Shown one piece after another: positions 17,372 to 25,805 of a stretch of DNA of 64,000 bases. A program made the position numbers and the translations under genes. Under the pieces are notes generated by a model. That model was given only the letters and a program-made list of their open reading frames with translations. It was not told the DNA's origin and ran no database searches. How positions within the stretch are numbered: position 1 is the stretch's first letter; the number at the start of each line of letters is the position of its first letter. Origin of the DNA: CAYZMH01 sp964479445 (GTDB taxonomy: Bacteria > Bacteroidota > Bacteroidia > Bacteroidales > GCA-2748055); NCBI GenBank assembly GCA_964479445.1, contig CAYZMH010000004.1, positions 1-64,000 on the forward strand. The letters are read 5' to 3'.

Positions 17372-17818
17372 TATATATATTATTATTAATTAATTATTTA
17401 AATCTATATATGATGATGATGATAGGCTGTTCATATTGTTTAAAAAAAAGCTGCGGTTTTTCGTCAAACCGATATTCATCACCAATTGACATATTGTAAA
17501 CAAATCACAAAAGGATTGGGTTTTGATACTTCGAAGGTTATAATAATTTTCAACAATCTGTGAATATCATTCTATTTTATAAAAAACCTTCTCTATTACC
17601 CAAATAAACTGTTAAAATGTTGTTTATCTTTCGCAAAAAAACACAGAAAAGTTACTTGCAGACGTAAGATAAATTTATAAGTAGTAAACGGACTTAAAAA
17701 ATCAAGCACTTTTTTATACATGATTTCAAAACCGATTAACAACAAATTAACACTATTTTTGTTAAAACCTTACGAACCATTCAGCAATTCCTGAACCTAA
17801 AATTAATCAGATTATACC
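17372..17818. other. AT-rich intergenic region between divergent nadA and rpiB
   Basis: This 447-bp stretch has no convincing reading frame. It contains AT dinucleotide and TAA-like runs near 17373-17410, a short GATGATGAT tract, a weak hairpin (CGGTTT/AAACCG near 17455-17472), and promoter-like boxes for both flanking genes. I see no tRNA, known riboswitch core or DnaA-box cluster. It also coincides with the visible change in base composition along the window. Confidence 0.6.
17754..17761 (+). promoter_or_regulatory. Candidate -7 promoter box for rpiB
   Basis: TATTTTTG matches the Bacteroidetes -7 consensus TAnnTTTG exactly and ends 57 bp before the rpiB ATG. No clear -33 TTTG lies at the expected spacing, and the region is AT-rich, so a chance match is possible. 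Confidence 0.35.
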
Positions 17819-18256
17819 ATGAAAACCCCCCACGTTGTACTTGCAAGTGATCACGCCGGATATGAGATGAAAGAAGCGGTGAGAGAACATCTTGAAAGAA
17901 AGGGATATAAAGTGATCGATCTGGGTACAGATTCGCCCGAAGCCACCGATTATCCAGAGTTTGCCCATGCACTGGGCAGGGGGATGGACGAAGGAAAATA
18001 CCAGGTTGGCATTACCCTTTGCGGAAGCGGAAACGGCATCAATATGGCGATAAATAAACATCCTTCGGTAAGGGCAGCTATTTGCTGGACAGAAAAGATA
18101 GCAGAAATTTCCCGGAAACATAACGATGCGAATGTCTGTTCGCTGCCGGCCCGGTATATTGATATCGAAACGGGCAAACATATAGTGGAGACCTTTCTTT
18201 CCACCGGGTTTGACGGAGGCAGGCACGAGCGCAGAATAAAAAAAATACCCCTATAA
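17819..18256 (+). CDS. rpiB: Ribose-5-phosphate isomerase B
   Basis: RpiB interconverts ribose-5-phosphate and ribulose-5-phosphate in the pentose phosphate pathway. Conserved sites are SDHAGYEMKE (Asp11, His12), GTDSPEATDYP, and the catalytic Cys68 in TLCGSGNGINM, followed by KHPSVRAA. At 145 residues it is standard. LacA/B-type galactose isomerases are related, but the context gives no sign of tagatose metabolism. It is followed after 3 bp by an Rrf2 regulator, so the two are probably co-transcribed. Confidence 0.96.
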   Translation: MKTPHVVLASDHAGYEMKEAVREHLERKGYKVIDLGTDSPEATDYPEFAHALGRGMDEGKYQVGITLCGSGNGINMAINKHPSVRAAICWTEKIAEISRKHNDANVCSLPARYIDIETGKHIVETFLSTGFDGGRHERRIKKIPL

Positions 18257-18259
18257 GCA

Positions 18260-18691
18260 ATGCTATCCAATACCTGTAAATATGCGATTCGTTCGGTCAT
18301 TTTTCTATCCCTGTTTTCAACAGAGACAAAAAAGGTAGGTATTAAGCGCATTTCAAAAGAGCTGGATATTCCAACTCCTTTCCTGGGTAAGATCCTCCAG
18401 GTTCTGGCAAAGCATGAAATACTGGTTTCTACAAAAGGTCCGAATGGCGGATTCGGACTTGCCCGGGACCCGAACAGCATTCCCCTTATTGATATTATCG
18501 AAGTGATCGACGGGAAAGCTATCTTTGACACATGCCTCATACGTACCACCCGGTGCAGCGATGAAGCTCCATGTGCATTGCACGACAAGGTGTCAGGTAT
18601 CCGGAACGACCTTAAAAAGATGTTTGAGAGTCAAACAATTGCAGACCTGGCTTCCGAGTTCAGGCATGATCACGACAGGATCCGGATCTGA
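18260..18691 (+). CDS. Rrf2-family transcriptional regulator with Fe-S-type cysteines
   Basis: A 143-residue winged-helix regulator. The helix-turn-helix is VGIKRISKELDIPTPFLGKI, and the wing contains KGPNGGFGLARD. Three cysteines at 92, 99 and 105 follow the C-x6-C-x5-C spacing of cluster-binding Rrf2 proteins (IscR, NsrR, RirA) with His108 nearby, so it probably senses iron-sulfur status, nitric oxide or redox. Its regulon is unknown; the linked genes are rpiB and, convergently, vanZ, whose 3' end overlaps it by 32 bp. Confidence 0.9.
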   Translation: MLSNTCKYAIRSVIFLSLFSTETKKVGIKRISKELDIPTPFLGKILQVLAKHEILVSTKGPNGGFGLARDPNSIPLIDIIEVIDGKAIFDTCLIRTTRCSDEAPCALHDKVSGIRNDLKKMFESQTIADLASEFRHDHDRIRI

Positions 18692-19061
18692 TTTTACGAA
18701 CCCCGCACACAAACAGCCATCCCACTACCAATCCACCAAAATTCGCCAGGAGATCCAACGCTTCACCCGAGCGTGATTCCATCAGGTAGTGCTGGATTAA
18801 TTCAATCAGAGCACTCATTGAAAAAGTAATCAACACCAGCCAGATATTGACACTTCGTTTCCAGGTTCCACGTCGAAGATAATCACTCAGGAAAGCGACA
18901 ATGAATAAAGCATACATGAGACCGTGAACCACCTTATCCAGACCGGTAAAATAAAACCATGGTCGTTCCCCGGAGACGCCAAGAGGTATCAGACTAACCA
19001 GCAGAATAAGCAGGCCAACAGCGATACTACGTATATAGTGTTTTAAAATCGAAACGATCAT
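18660..19061 (-). CDS. VanZ-like family membrane protein
   Basis: A 133-residue protein with four predicted membrane helices. The VanZ-family signature is seen in GLDKVVHGLMYALF, SALIELIQHY and the GEALDLLANFGGLVVG block. VanZ itself raises teicoplanin resistance slightly, but most homologues have no proven function. The C-terminal codons overlap the convergent Rrf2 gene. An upstream TACCTTTA is a weak promoter candidate. Confidence 0.85.
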   Translation of the reverse strand: MIVSILKHYIRSIAVGLLILLVSLIPLGVSGERPWFYFTGLDKVVHGLMYALFIVAFLSDYLRRGTWKRSVNIWLVLITFSMSALIELIQHYLMESRSGEALDLLANFGGLVVGWLFVCGVRKIRSGSCRDHA

Positions 19062-19116
19062 AGCCGTAAAAATTGATTGTAAAGGTAAAATTTCTTAAAT
19101 TCCATGTCCCTTTTCC

Positions 19117-19126
19117 AGGAGGTGAT
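19117..19126 (+). promoter_or_regulatory. Perfect anti-Shine-Dalgarno complement at unusual distance
   Basis: AGGAGGTGAT is fully complementary to the 16S rRNA 3' end, which is rare in Bacteroidetes leaders. It lies 29 bp upstream of the ATG at 19156. An in-frame TAA at 19132-19134 rules out a longer start, and no start codon occurs at the usual 5-9 bp spacing. It may be coincidental. Confidence 0.3.
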
Positions 19127-19155
19127 TTCACTAACTCCCCCCAATTTTCACAGCA

Positions 19156-22100
19156 ATGAGGAAGAGAACAGTAACATGGCTTCTAGATACGCTTCGAAAT
19201 GAGCAAATCAACACCTGGTTTGACCTGGGACTGTTTATCGATCGTTTTAAGGAGGTAAAGGGCTGGAGTTCCCCCGCCTTTGAGGGGTCATCTTACGAGG
19301 ATTTTAAGGAAACGCTCAGGGAAGGAGGGATCGCCTTCCTGACATTCCACTATATGGTGGACGGTATCACCGTAGAGGTAGAGAAATACGCAGAGCTCGT
19401 TAGCCGGAACATACCCGCGATACCGGTACATTACATTGCCGGAAACTTCAGGGAGAAAGCAGATGCCCTGATCGATGAGCGCTATTATAAGAAAGAAATA
19501 CCCAGCCTGGCAGGGTTTAATGAATGGGATCTCTACGAGGACTTCTATTTTAAGAGGATGGAACGGGGAAGCAAAACCTATAATGCATTGATCAGGAAAC
19601 TGTGGAATCAAACCCTGGATATCGTGGAAGAGCTGGGAAATTACCTGGAAAGAGAAGGTATTAACCTTATATACAGCATTAATTTGTGCTCCAATCCCGG
19701 AAATGTCGCGGCCAGCCTCGCCCTGGTGCTGTTATCCGAATACCTGGAAATTCCGGTTATTAATAACAACCATGATTTCTATTGGGAAGGAGGAAACAGC
19801 CTGGCCACCCGGAAAAATAAAAAAATAAAGGCGGGACCCAGGGACTTCTTTTTTACCAATGCCCACCTGGGGGAGTTTTTTTCCATTATTGAAATGCTCT
19901 TCCCGTGGGAATCCAGAAACTGGATCAATGTTAATATTAACCAGGATCAAACTGATTTTTTGATCCGGGAGAAAGGCCACAATCCCTCATCCGTGATGGA
20001 GATAGGAACAGCCGTAGATACCCAGTTGTATACCAACATTGATAAACGAAGAAACATCAATGCCTATCTCCAATTTGAAAGAATGCTATCCAGGTATCGC
20101 GATCAGTTAATCTGTTATTCTGTAGGTGATGTTCTGAAAAGCCGGCTGGTATCCGAAAAAAATCCACGTCCTATTCTTATTGGTGAAAAAACGCGGCCCC
20201 TGGGTGATTTCATAAGTGAAAACATCATTTTTCTTCAACCCACGCGTATAATTTCCAGAAAGCGTATCGAGCTGGGATTTAATCTTTTATTGAAGATTTT
20301 TGAAAATGAGCAGATCATCAACCGGTTTTTGAGTACGCCACAACTCAAAATCACGTTTCTGGTCACCGGTCCCATTGCAGCCGGCCACTATGAGTATTAT
20401 AAAAAACTGATCAAACGGTTTCGAAAACTGCTTCAGAGGATTACCCCCGAATTCCGTGAACGGGTATACCTGGCATTGTTGCTGGGGGAACTCGATAGAG
20501 AGTCGTTCCGAAAACAATTCATAAACCCGATTGAAATACCTGAACTTTACAACATAGCTTCGTTGATTATGTTACCCAGTAAAACCGAGGGGCGCGGACT
20601 GCCGATTGTTGAAGCGGCGGCTTGCGGAACCCCCATCTTCTGCAGGCGCTATTTTCCGGAGACGGTCTACTCGGAGGTGATCGGGGAGAATCTTGAGGAG
20701 AAAGATCGACTGAAGGTATTGGAATTCAAGGGCAAAAAGATCACCCAAAAGATCGTGCATGAGATTATCGACCGGGTCTTCTTCCCGCACAATTATTCTC
20801 ACGAAGTACGGCATAACAAGCGGGTTGTTGAAAAACGGTATAGCCTGAACAGGCTCAATGAAAATGTAGGGGCAATCCTGTATCGGCTCCACCAGCAACT
20901 AACAATGGACGAGGCACTCAAGCAAACCGTGAAAGAGTCGGTGGACGATTACACCGAAACAGTCCGTTACCGAGATGATGACCTGGAGACGCTTCTTCCC
21001 TCGAAGAACCGGCATTATTTGCCGGGATATGGAAGATTATCTTTTATGCTGATGTTGAAATCCCTGATCGATCCCAGTTATTTTAGAATGGAGCAGCAGA
21101 AAGTAAGGGGTATGGTATTTCATTTCGCCAGGGAGATTATTCGCAATGATCCGGATACCCACAATATACCGGATGAAAAGGTGGTGGCATTTTACAATGC
21201 GGTTGACCTGGTTTTTAAGTACCGGGAGGGAGAAGTATCGGTCCGACACGATCACTCCATGTCCTACCGGCACCGGAATAAATATTACTATCCCTACCAG
21301 GCGTTTACCTTCCAGGAAATTACCGGGTTAATCAACCTGCTCTACCTGCGCATTGTACAACCGATGCCCGCCCTTAAAGTGGATCTGAGCCCCCAGTTTT
21401 TCACCGATTGGAACCTGGCACTTCTTCAACTCTCGTCCAGTACATACCTTGCTATCGATGACCGGCAGTTACTGATCAGGAAATTAAAGACAAACATCCC
21501 AATTGCCTATTTTCCCGGCGAATTCATCATGTATGAACTGGAATTATTTGCCCTGCAGTCGGTTCGTTCCCGCCTCCGGCTGCCCATCGAGGTGAGCCTT
21601 ACCCGGGAGTTGCTGGAAAAGAATGCCGGACAGTTAGCTACGGTATACATCTTTGCCCAGGATAAGAGCCTTGGCAAGCAACTGGATAAAGATGAGATAC
21701 GCCGGTATATTGTGGAGGGTAAATCGGAAGAGTTGAGGTTACTTTATGAGTTTGGTATTATTCAGATAATCAGAACCCGTCAGCTCTGTGTGGGGATCCA
21801 TTTTCCACAACTGGGTAACAAAGCTATAAAGACCCTTCGTATGATCAGGGATCAGGGGGGATACCTCCTGACTAACAGACGCAATGCAGCGCTGATGACA
21901 GACATGTTCGACATGGACCGTTTTCATATCGGGAGAGTGATGAACGAATGGACCGCCAATATCATGGGAATCCCGGTTGATAGTGGTTATATTCAATATG
22001 TGCCTGCAGGTGTTCGTTATTCTCTTGCTTACCCGGTACCCGTTCAGACGGCAAAGGATTTTAATGAAGCGTTGAAAGGGAGTCTGTTCGGTGTGCTAAG

Positions 22101-23334
22101 GGATCAATTCGGGGAGGAGAAGGTATTGGAATACCTCCGGAAAGATGCGGAAGAAAAGGGATCGCCCATTATGCATGCATTAAAAGAGATGGCCGGTGAG
22201 GTTAAGCAGGACCCCGTGGTTTCATACGAATATGTGAACGGGATCTATGAGGACGGTCAGCCCTATAACGGGGTGATTGCCACGATGAACCTGAATCGCG
22301 CAGCGTGGGAATTTACGGCTCTTACCTCCGGGACTCAACCAAAATCCGTGTTGCATTTTGTGGAGGAATTCAACCAGCAAGCGGGAAAGGAGGCCAAAAT
22401 TGCATGGAACGGGGGATATATTCTTAATCCCGAACTGGTAGGTAAACTGGGGCTGCCCGAGTCGTATATAGGTTCACCCCTGGGTATGCTGGTATCGGAC
22501 GGAGAATGGTATTCTGTACCATTGTTCAATAAGGCAGCATTGCTAATATACCGGGACGGGTCCATTGCCATCAACCGGGTGAATTGCCGGCAGGGATTGG
22601 AGATCACGTTACCGGGAACCGGAAGCATTCAGATCGGGGAAGAGGATTATAATCCTGAAATCCCCGGTTCAGCATATGCTTATTACGATCTGATGTACCC
22701 GGGTACCGGGATAACCGGGAACGGAAGAATACTGGTGCGGCTGGCGGGGAACATGGTAAAAGAGATTATATACACCCGTCCGGGAGAACAGGTGGAGGTA
22801 TTGCCGGTAGGACTTACCCTCTCTATTCATCCCGATAGCATGCCTCCCCGGTTACAGGTGAACGACCGGGTGGATTTGAAGGTAATGGGATTTGAAAATG
22901 TGAAACACGCCATAGAAGCGGGTCCCATGCTTCTTCAGGACGGGAAGGTTAACCTTGATATGGAGAAGGAGGGGTGGAAAACGCAACATTCCATCCGCAC
23001 ACAGGCTGCCCGGCTGGATTATACGGATATGCGCGGACCAAAGATAGCGGCAGGGATCAGTGAGCAGGGCAATCTTTCGGTTCTTACGATTAACGGGCGT
23101 ATCAGGGAATCGGTTGGGGCAACCCATCACAACATGGCGTTGATCCTGCAGCAATACGGGATGAAGCAGGCCATGGGATTTGATCCCGGAGGCAGCAGCA
23201 CCCTGGTTGTAAACGGAGAGACATTGAATATTTCACCTTACAATAGCTGCTTTGAGAACAATGTATATGCGTTGCCGCCACAACCGCGGGCTGTATCCAA
23301 TGCGGTAATCGGCTATGTTAAAGAGGGGGTTTAA
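19156..23334 (+). CDS. Three-part fusion: GT-B glycosyltransferase, unknown middle region, DUF2233/NAGPA phosphodiester glycosidase
   Basis: A 1392-residue protein without a signal peptide. Residues ~1-600 are a GT-B (GT4-like) glycosyltransferase: NNNHDFYWEGGN, LQPTRIISRKRIELG and the donor-site block LPSKTEGRGLPIVEAAACG near 472-490. Residues ~600-1020 match nothing I recognise and contain a His/Tyr-rich patch (MSYRHRNKYYYPYQ). Residues ~1023-1392 are a DUF2233-type phosphodiester glycosidase domain with AWNGGY, GPMLLQDG, STRTQAAR-like QHSIRTQAARLDY and GFDPGGSSTLVVNG near 1341. DUF2233 enzymes such as human uncovering enzyme remove sugars linked through phosphodiesters. One polypeptide could therefore form and edit a glycosidic or sugar-phosphate linkage. 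The natural substrate is unknown. hemW begins immediately after its stop codon. Confidence 0.82.
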   Translation: MRKRTVTWLLDTLRNEQINTWFDLGLFIDRFKEVKGWSSPAFEGSSYEDFKETLREGGIAFLTFHYMVDGITVEVEKYAELVSRNIPAIPVHYIAGNFREKADALIDERYYKKEIPSLAGFNEWDLYEDFYFKRMERGSKTYNALIRKLWNQTLDIVEELGNYLEREGINLIYSINLCSNPGNVAASLALVLLSEYLEIPVINNNHDFYWEGGNSLATRKNKKIKAGPRDFFFTNAHLGEFFSIIEMLFPWESRNWINVNINQDQTDFLIREKGHNPSSVMEIGTAVDTQLYTNIDKRRNINAYLQFERMLSRYRDQLICYSVGDVLKSRLVSEKNPRPILIGEKTRPLGDFISENIIFLQPTRIISRKRIELGFNLLLKIFENEQIINRFLSTPQLKITFLVTGPIAAGHYEYYKKLIKRFRKLLQRITPEFRERVYLALLLGELDRESFRKQFINPIEIPELYNIASLIMLPSKTEGRGLPIVEAAACGTPIFCRRYFPETVYSEVIGENLEEKDRLKVLEFKGKKITQKIVHEIIDRVFFPHNYSHEVRHNKRVVEKRYSLNRLNENVGAILYRLHQQLTMDEALKQTVKESVDDYTETVRYRDDDLETLLPSKNRHYLPGYGRLSFMLMLKSLIDPSYFRMEQQKVRGMVFHFAREIIRNDPDTHNIPDEKVVAFYNAVDLVFKYREGEVSVRHDHSMSYRHRNKYYYPYQAFTFQEITGLINLLYLRIVQPMPALKVDLSPQFFTDWNLALLQLSSSTYLAIDDRQLLIRKLKTNIPIAYFPGEFIMYELELFALQSVRSRLRLPIEVSLTRELLEKNAGQLATVYIFAQDKSLGKQLDKDEIRRYIVEGKSEELRLLYEFGIIQIIRTRQLCVGIHFPQLGNKAIKTLRMIRDQGGYLLTNRRNAALMTDMFDMDRFHIGRVMNEWTANIMGIPVDSGYIQYVPAGVRYSLAYPVPVQTAKDFNEALKGSLFGVLRDQFGEEKVLEYLRKDAEEKGSPIMHALKEMAGEVKQDPVVSYEYVNGIYEDGQPYNGVIATMNLNRAAWEFTALTSGTQPKSVLHFVEEFNQQAGKEAKIAWNGGYILNPELVGKLGLPESYIGSPLGMLVSDGEWYSVPLFNKAALLIYRDGSIAINRVNCRQGLEITLPGTGSIQIGEEDYNPEIPGSAYAYYDLMYPGTGITGNGRILVRLAGNMVKEIIYTRPGEQVEVLPVGLTLSIHPDSMPPRLQVNDRVDLKVMGFENVKHAIEAGPMLLQDGKVNLDMEKEGWKTQHSIRTQAARLDYTDMRGPKIAAGISEQGNLSVLTINGRIRESVGATHHNMALILQQYGMKQAMGFDPGGSSTLVVNGETLNISPYNSCFENNVYALPPQPRAVSNAVIGYVKEGV

Positions 23335-24462
23335 TTGAATGGAATATACATACATGTACCATTCTGCCGGCAGGCCTGCCGGTATTGCGATTTCTACTTT
23401 ACGGTGAGTATGAAATATGTGGATCGCTATGTGGAGGGTGTTTGCAGGGAGATGAACCTGCGCAAAGAGTACCTGGTAGGGGAGCCGGTGAATACAATCT
23501 ATTTTGGAGGGGGTACCCCGTCGGTGCTGGAAATTGAACAGCTGGAGGAGATTATGAACCGGATATACAGCAATTTCAAAGTAGATGAACACCCTGAAAT
23601 CACCCTGGAGGCGAACCCGGATGATCTTTCCCCATCTTTCCTGGCAGGATTGAAAAGGTTGGGATTTAACCGGTTGAGCGTGGGAATTCAGTCATTCCGG
23701 GCAGAACATCTGAAACTGATGAACAGATCCCATTCAGCCGAACAGGCGTTTAAATGTCTGTCGGATGCCCGGGAAGCGGGGTTCGATAATCTGAACCTGG
23801 ATCTTATCTATGGGATCCCGGGTCTCACACTTTCGCAGTGGGAGGAGAACCTTGGTTATGTGATGGAAAGGAATATCCCGCACCTTTCGGCATATCATCT
23901 GACATTCGAACCCGGAACAGTGTTTGATCACTGGAGAAAAAAAGGGAGGATCAGTCCGTTACCGGAAGAGGAGAGCGTGGCCCAATACCATCTTCTGTGC
24001 CGGATAGCGCGTTTTGCTCAATTAGAACATTACGAAATCTCCAATTTTGCAAGGCCCGGCCTTCGTTCCGGTCACAACCAGATATACTGGGAAGGAGGAA
24101 GTTACCTTGGACTGGGTCCGGCTGCTCACTCATTTGATCAGCGATCCCGTCAATGGAATGTCTCGTCGCTTAAAAAATACCTGGAAGGACTGGATCGGGG
24201 ATTCGGGTATTACGATCATGAGGAGCTGGGCAGCCATGAACGGTTTCATGATTACCTGATCACTTCCCTGCGGATGGCCAGGGGAATTGACACCCGTAAA
24301 GTTCGCCGGGAGTTTGGTGAACCGATCTACCGGTATATGATGATCCAGGCTACCCGGTTTATCGATTCGGGATCGCTGCGCAGGGAGAAGGGTTTTATAA
24401 AGATAAACGAAGAGAGCTGGTTCATCTCCGACCATGTCATCGCCTCCCTGATGCTTGATTAA
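23335..24462 (+). CDS. hemW: Radical SAM heme chaperone HemW
   Basis: HemW-type proteins are radical SAM homologues of HemN that carry heme and do not oxidise coproporphyrinogen. The cluster motif is CRQACRYC (Cys11, 15, 18), followed by YFGGGTPSVL and a C-terminal HemN-like domain. Length 375 is typical. The start is a TTG at 23335 that directly abuts the TAA of the upstream gene; it gives (M)NGIYIHVPFC, which aligns with the conserved family N-terminus, and no in-frame ATG precedes the cysteines. The GGGGG just upstream may act as a weak ribosome site or the gene may depend on re-initiation. Confidence 0.93.
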   Translation: MNGIYIHVPFCRQACRYCDFYFTVSMKYVDRYVEGVCREMNLRKEYLVGEPVNTIYFGGGTPSVLEIEQLEEIMNRIYSNFKVDEHPEITLEANPDDLSPSFLAGLKRLGFNRLSVGIQSFRAEHLKLMNRSHSAEQAFKCLSDAREAGFDNLNLDLIYGIPGLTLSQWEENLGYVMERNIPHLSAYHLTFEPGTVFDHWRKKGRISPLPEEESVAQYHLLCRIARFAQLEHYEISNFARPGLRSGHNQIYWEGGSYLGLGPAAHSFDQRSRQWNVSSLKKYLEGLDRGFGYYDHEELGSHERFHDYLITSLRMARGIDTRKVRREFGEPIYRYMMIQATRFIDSGSLRREKGFIKINEESWFISDHVIASLMLD

Positions 24463-24472
24463 TTTGGATATC

Positions 24473-25759
24473 TTACAGGGAGAACGCGCGTTCAATCAAC
24501 TCTTCCAATTTCTGCGTGAGGGTGTCGTAACTGAAGTGCTTTTTGCCGAGTTCAAAATTGTGATCGGCTATCTCTTTTGCGAGCTCAGGGTTATAAAGGA
24601 TTGATGCCATCTCTTCTACCGCTTTATCGGTGAGCTGGTTGTCTTCCAGCATGACGGTGCGGAAACCTTTGCTGCCGATATCGGGCATGTATACTGGTTT
24701 GTAGTTATTCACAAAGATAGGCCGGCGGGCCAGCACTGCTTCCACAAAAGCGTTCCCGAAGCCCTCGTAGGTGCTGAAGTAGGTACATGCGTGGGCATGG
24801 GCATACGCATCGGAGAGGGAGAATTTGATTTCGCCGTTGGCACCCGATAGTCCCTTATTGTGAAAGAGGTGGTAGGCAAAACGCACCTGGTCACTGAGTT
24901 TCAGTTCATGAATCAGTTCCATAAGTTCGTTATAGTAAGCAGAGCCGGCGTCATCGGCATAGTTCCCGGTAATGACCAGGCGAATTCTCGGATCATTTAG
25001 TTGATCTGCCAGTTTGATGGCTACTTCAATACCTTTTCGCCGGACAATACGGGTGATTTGATATAAAAAAAGATCATCATGAGAATACCCAAGGTAGTCG
25101 GGCAGCCTGGCATTGTGTTCATTGGGGACTCCGAACGGTTTACTGAAATCCATGACATTGGGTACCACCAGGGAATCCCGGTCAAATTTCTCTTTGAGTG
25201 TTTCCTGTGCGGGAGTATTGATCACTGCATGTACAGAGTTCGGGGCACGCAGGGGAAAAACTTCTTCCACGAACGTATTGATCTCATCATGTGGAGAATG
25301 ATAGCGGTCTCCGCGTTCCCAGGCGAAATCGTGGTCGTGCGTAATGGTGGGAATGCCCAGTTTCGTAATGGCTTTATTGATGGCCAGTCCCATCTCCAGG
25401 TGGGAGGGAAGTGCTGAGGCATTTTCGGAAATTACCAGGTCAAGTTTCCTGAAACGGGTCCATTCAATGATCTTTTTGTAGATTACCTTGGAGTAGAGGT
25501 TCAGGTGTTCGATCAGTTCCTCCGGATCGGTTTCAGGATAGAAGAAGGCTTTCTTCTGGCTCCAGTAACTCTCGGGTGAGAAAAAGGACATCTCCGGTAC
25601 AAGAGTTTCGGTTTCAGGATCTATTTTCCGGTCTTGGAACTGACCGGAGAGGATATAGATCGAATGCCCCATTTTTCTGAGCACTTCAATCCACTTCTCT
25701 GTCTCCAGGGCTACCCCGTCAACACCGCCAATTCGACCGATAATAATACCTATTCTCAT
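24473..25759 (-). CDS. GT4-family glycosyltransferase
   Basis: A 428-residue soluble GT-B protein. The N-terminus MRIGIIIGRIGGVDGVALET binds the acceptor side in this fold; the donor-side block is TYFSTYEGFGNAFVEAVLARRP. LYQITRIVRRKGIEVAIKL is the linker-strand motif. The segment THDHDFAWERGDRY matches the HDFxWExG block of the 1392-residue fusion upstream, so the two enzymes are probably related and may act in one pathway. A compatible-solute glycosyl-glycerate role is conceivable for this subfamily but I cannot support it. It is convergent to hemW (10 bp). Confidence 0.88.
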   Translation of the reverse strand: MRIGIIIGRIGGVDGVALETEKWIEVLRKMGHSIYILSGQFQDRKIDPETETLVPEMSFFSPESYWSQKKAFFYPETDPEELIEHLNLYSKVIYKKIIEWTRFRKLDLVISENASALPSHLEMGLAINKAITKLGIPTITHDHDFAWERGDRYHSPHDEINTFVEEVFPLRAPNSVHAVINTPAQETLKEKFDRDSLVVPNVMDFSKPFGVPNEHNARLPDYLGYSHDDLFLYQITRIVRRKGIEVAIKLADQLNDPRIRLVITGNYADDAGSAYYNELMELIHELKLSDQVRFAYHLFHNKGLSGANGEIKFSLSDAYAHAHACTYFSTYEGFGNAFVEAVLARRPIFVNNYKPVYMPDIGSKGFRTVMLEDNQLTDKAVEEMASILYNPELAKEIADHNFELGKKHFSYDTLTQKLEELIERAFSL

Positions 25760-25805
25760 GGCTTAAATATTTGTATATGCAGGGGTATCCGGGGGGTAAC
25801 ACCCG

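Noticed and set aside
17372..17818. Replication origin
   Set aside because: The region is AT-rich but has no cluster of DnaA boxes and no dnaA, dnaN or rpmH nearby.
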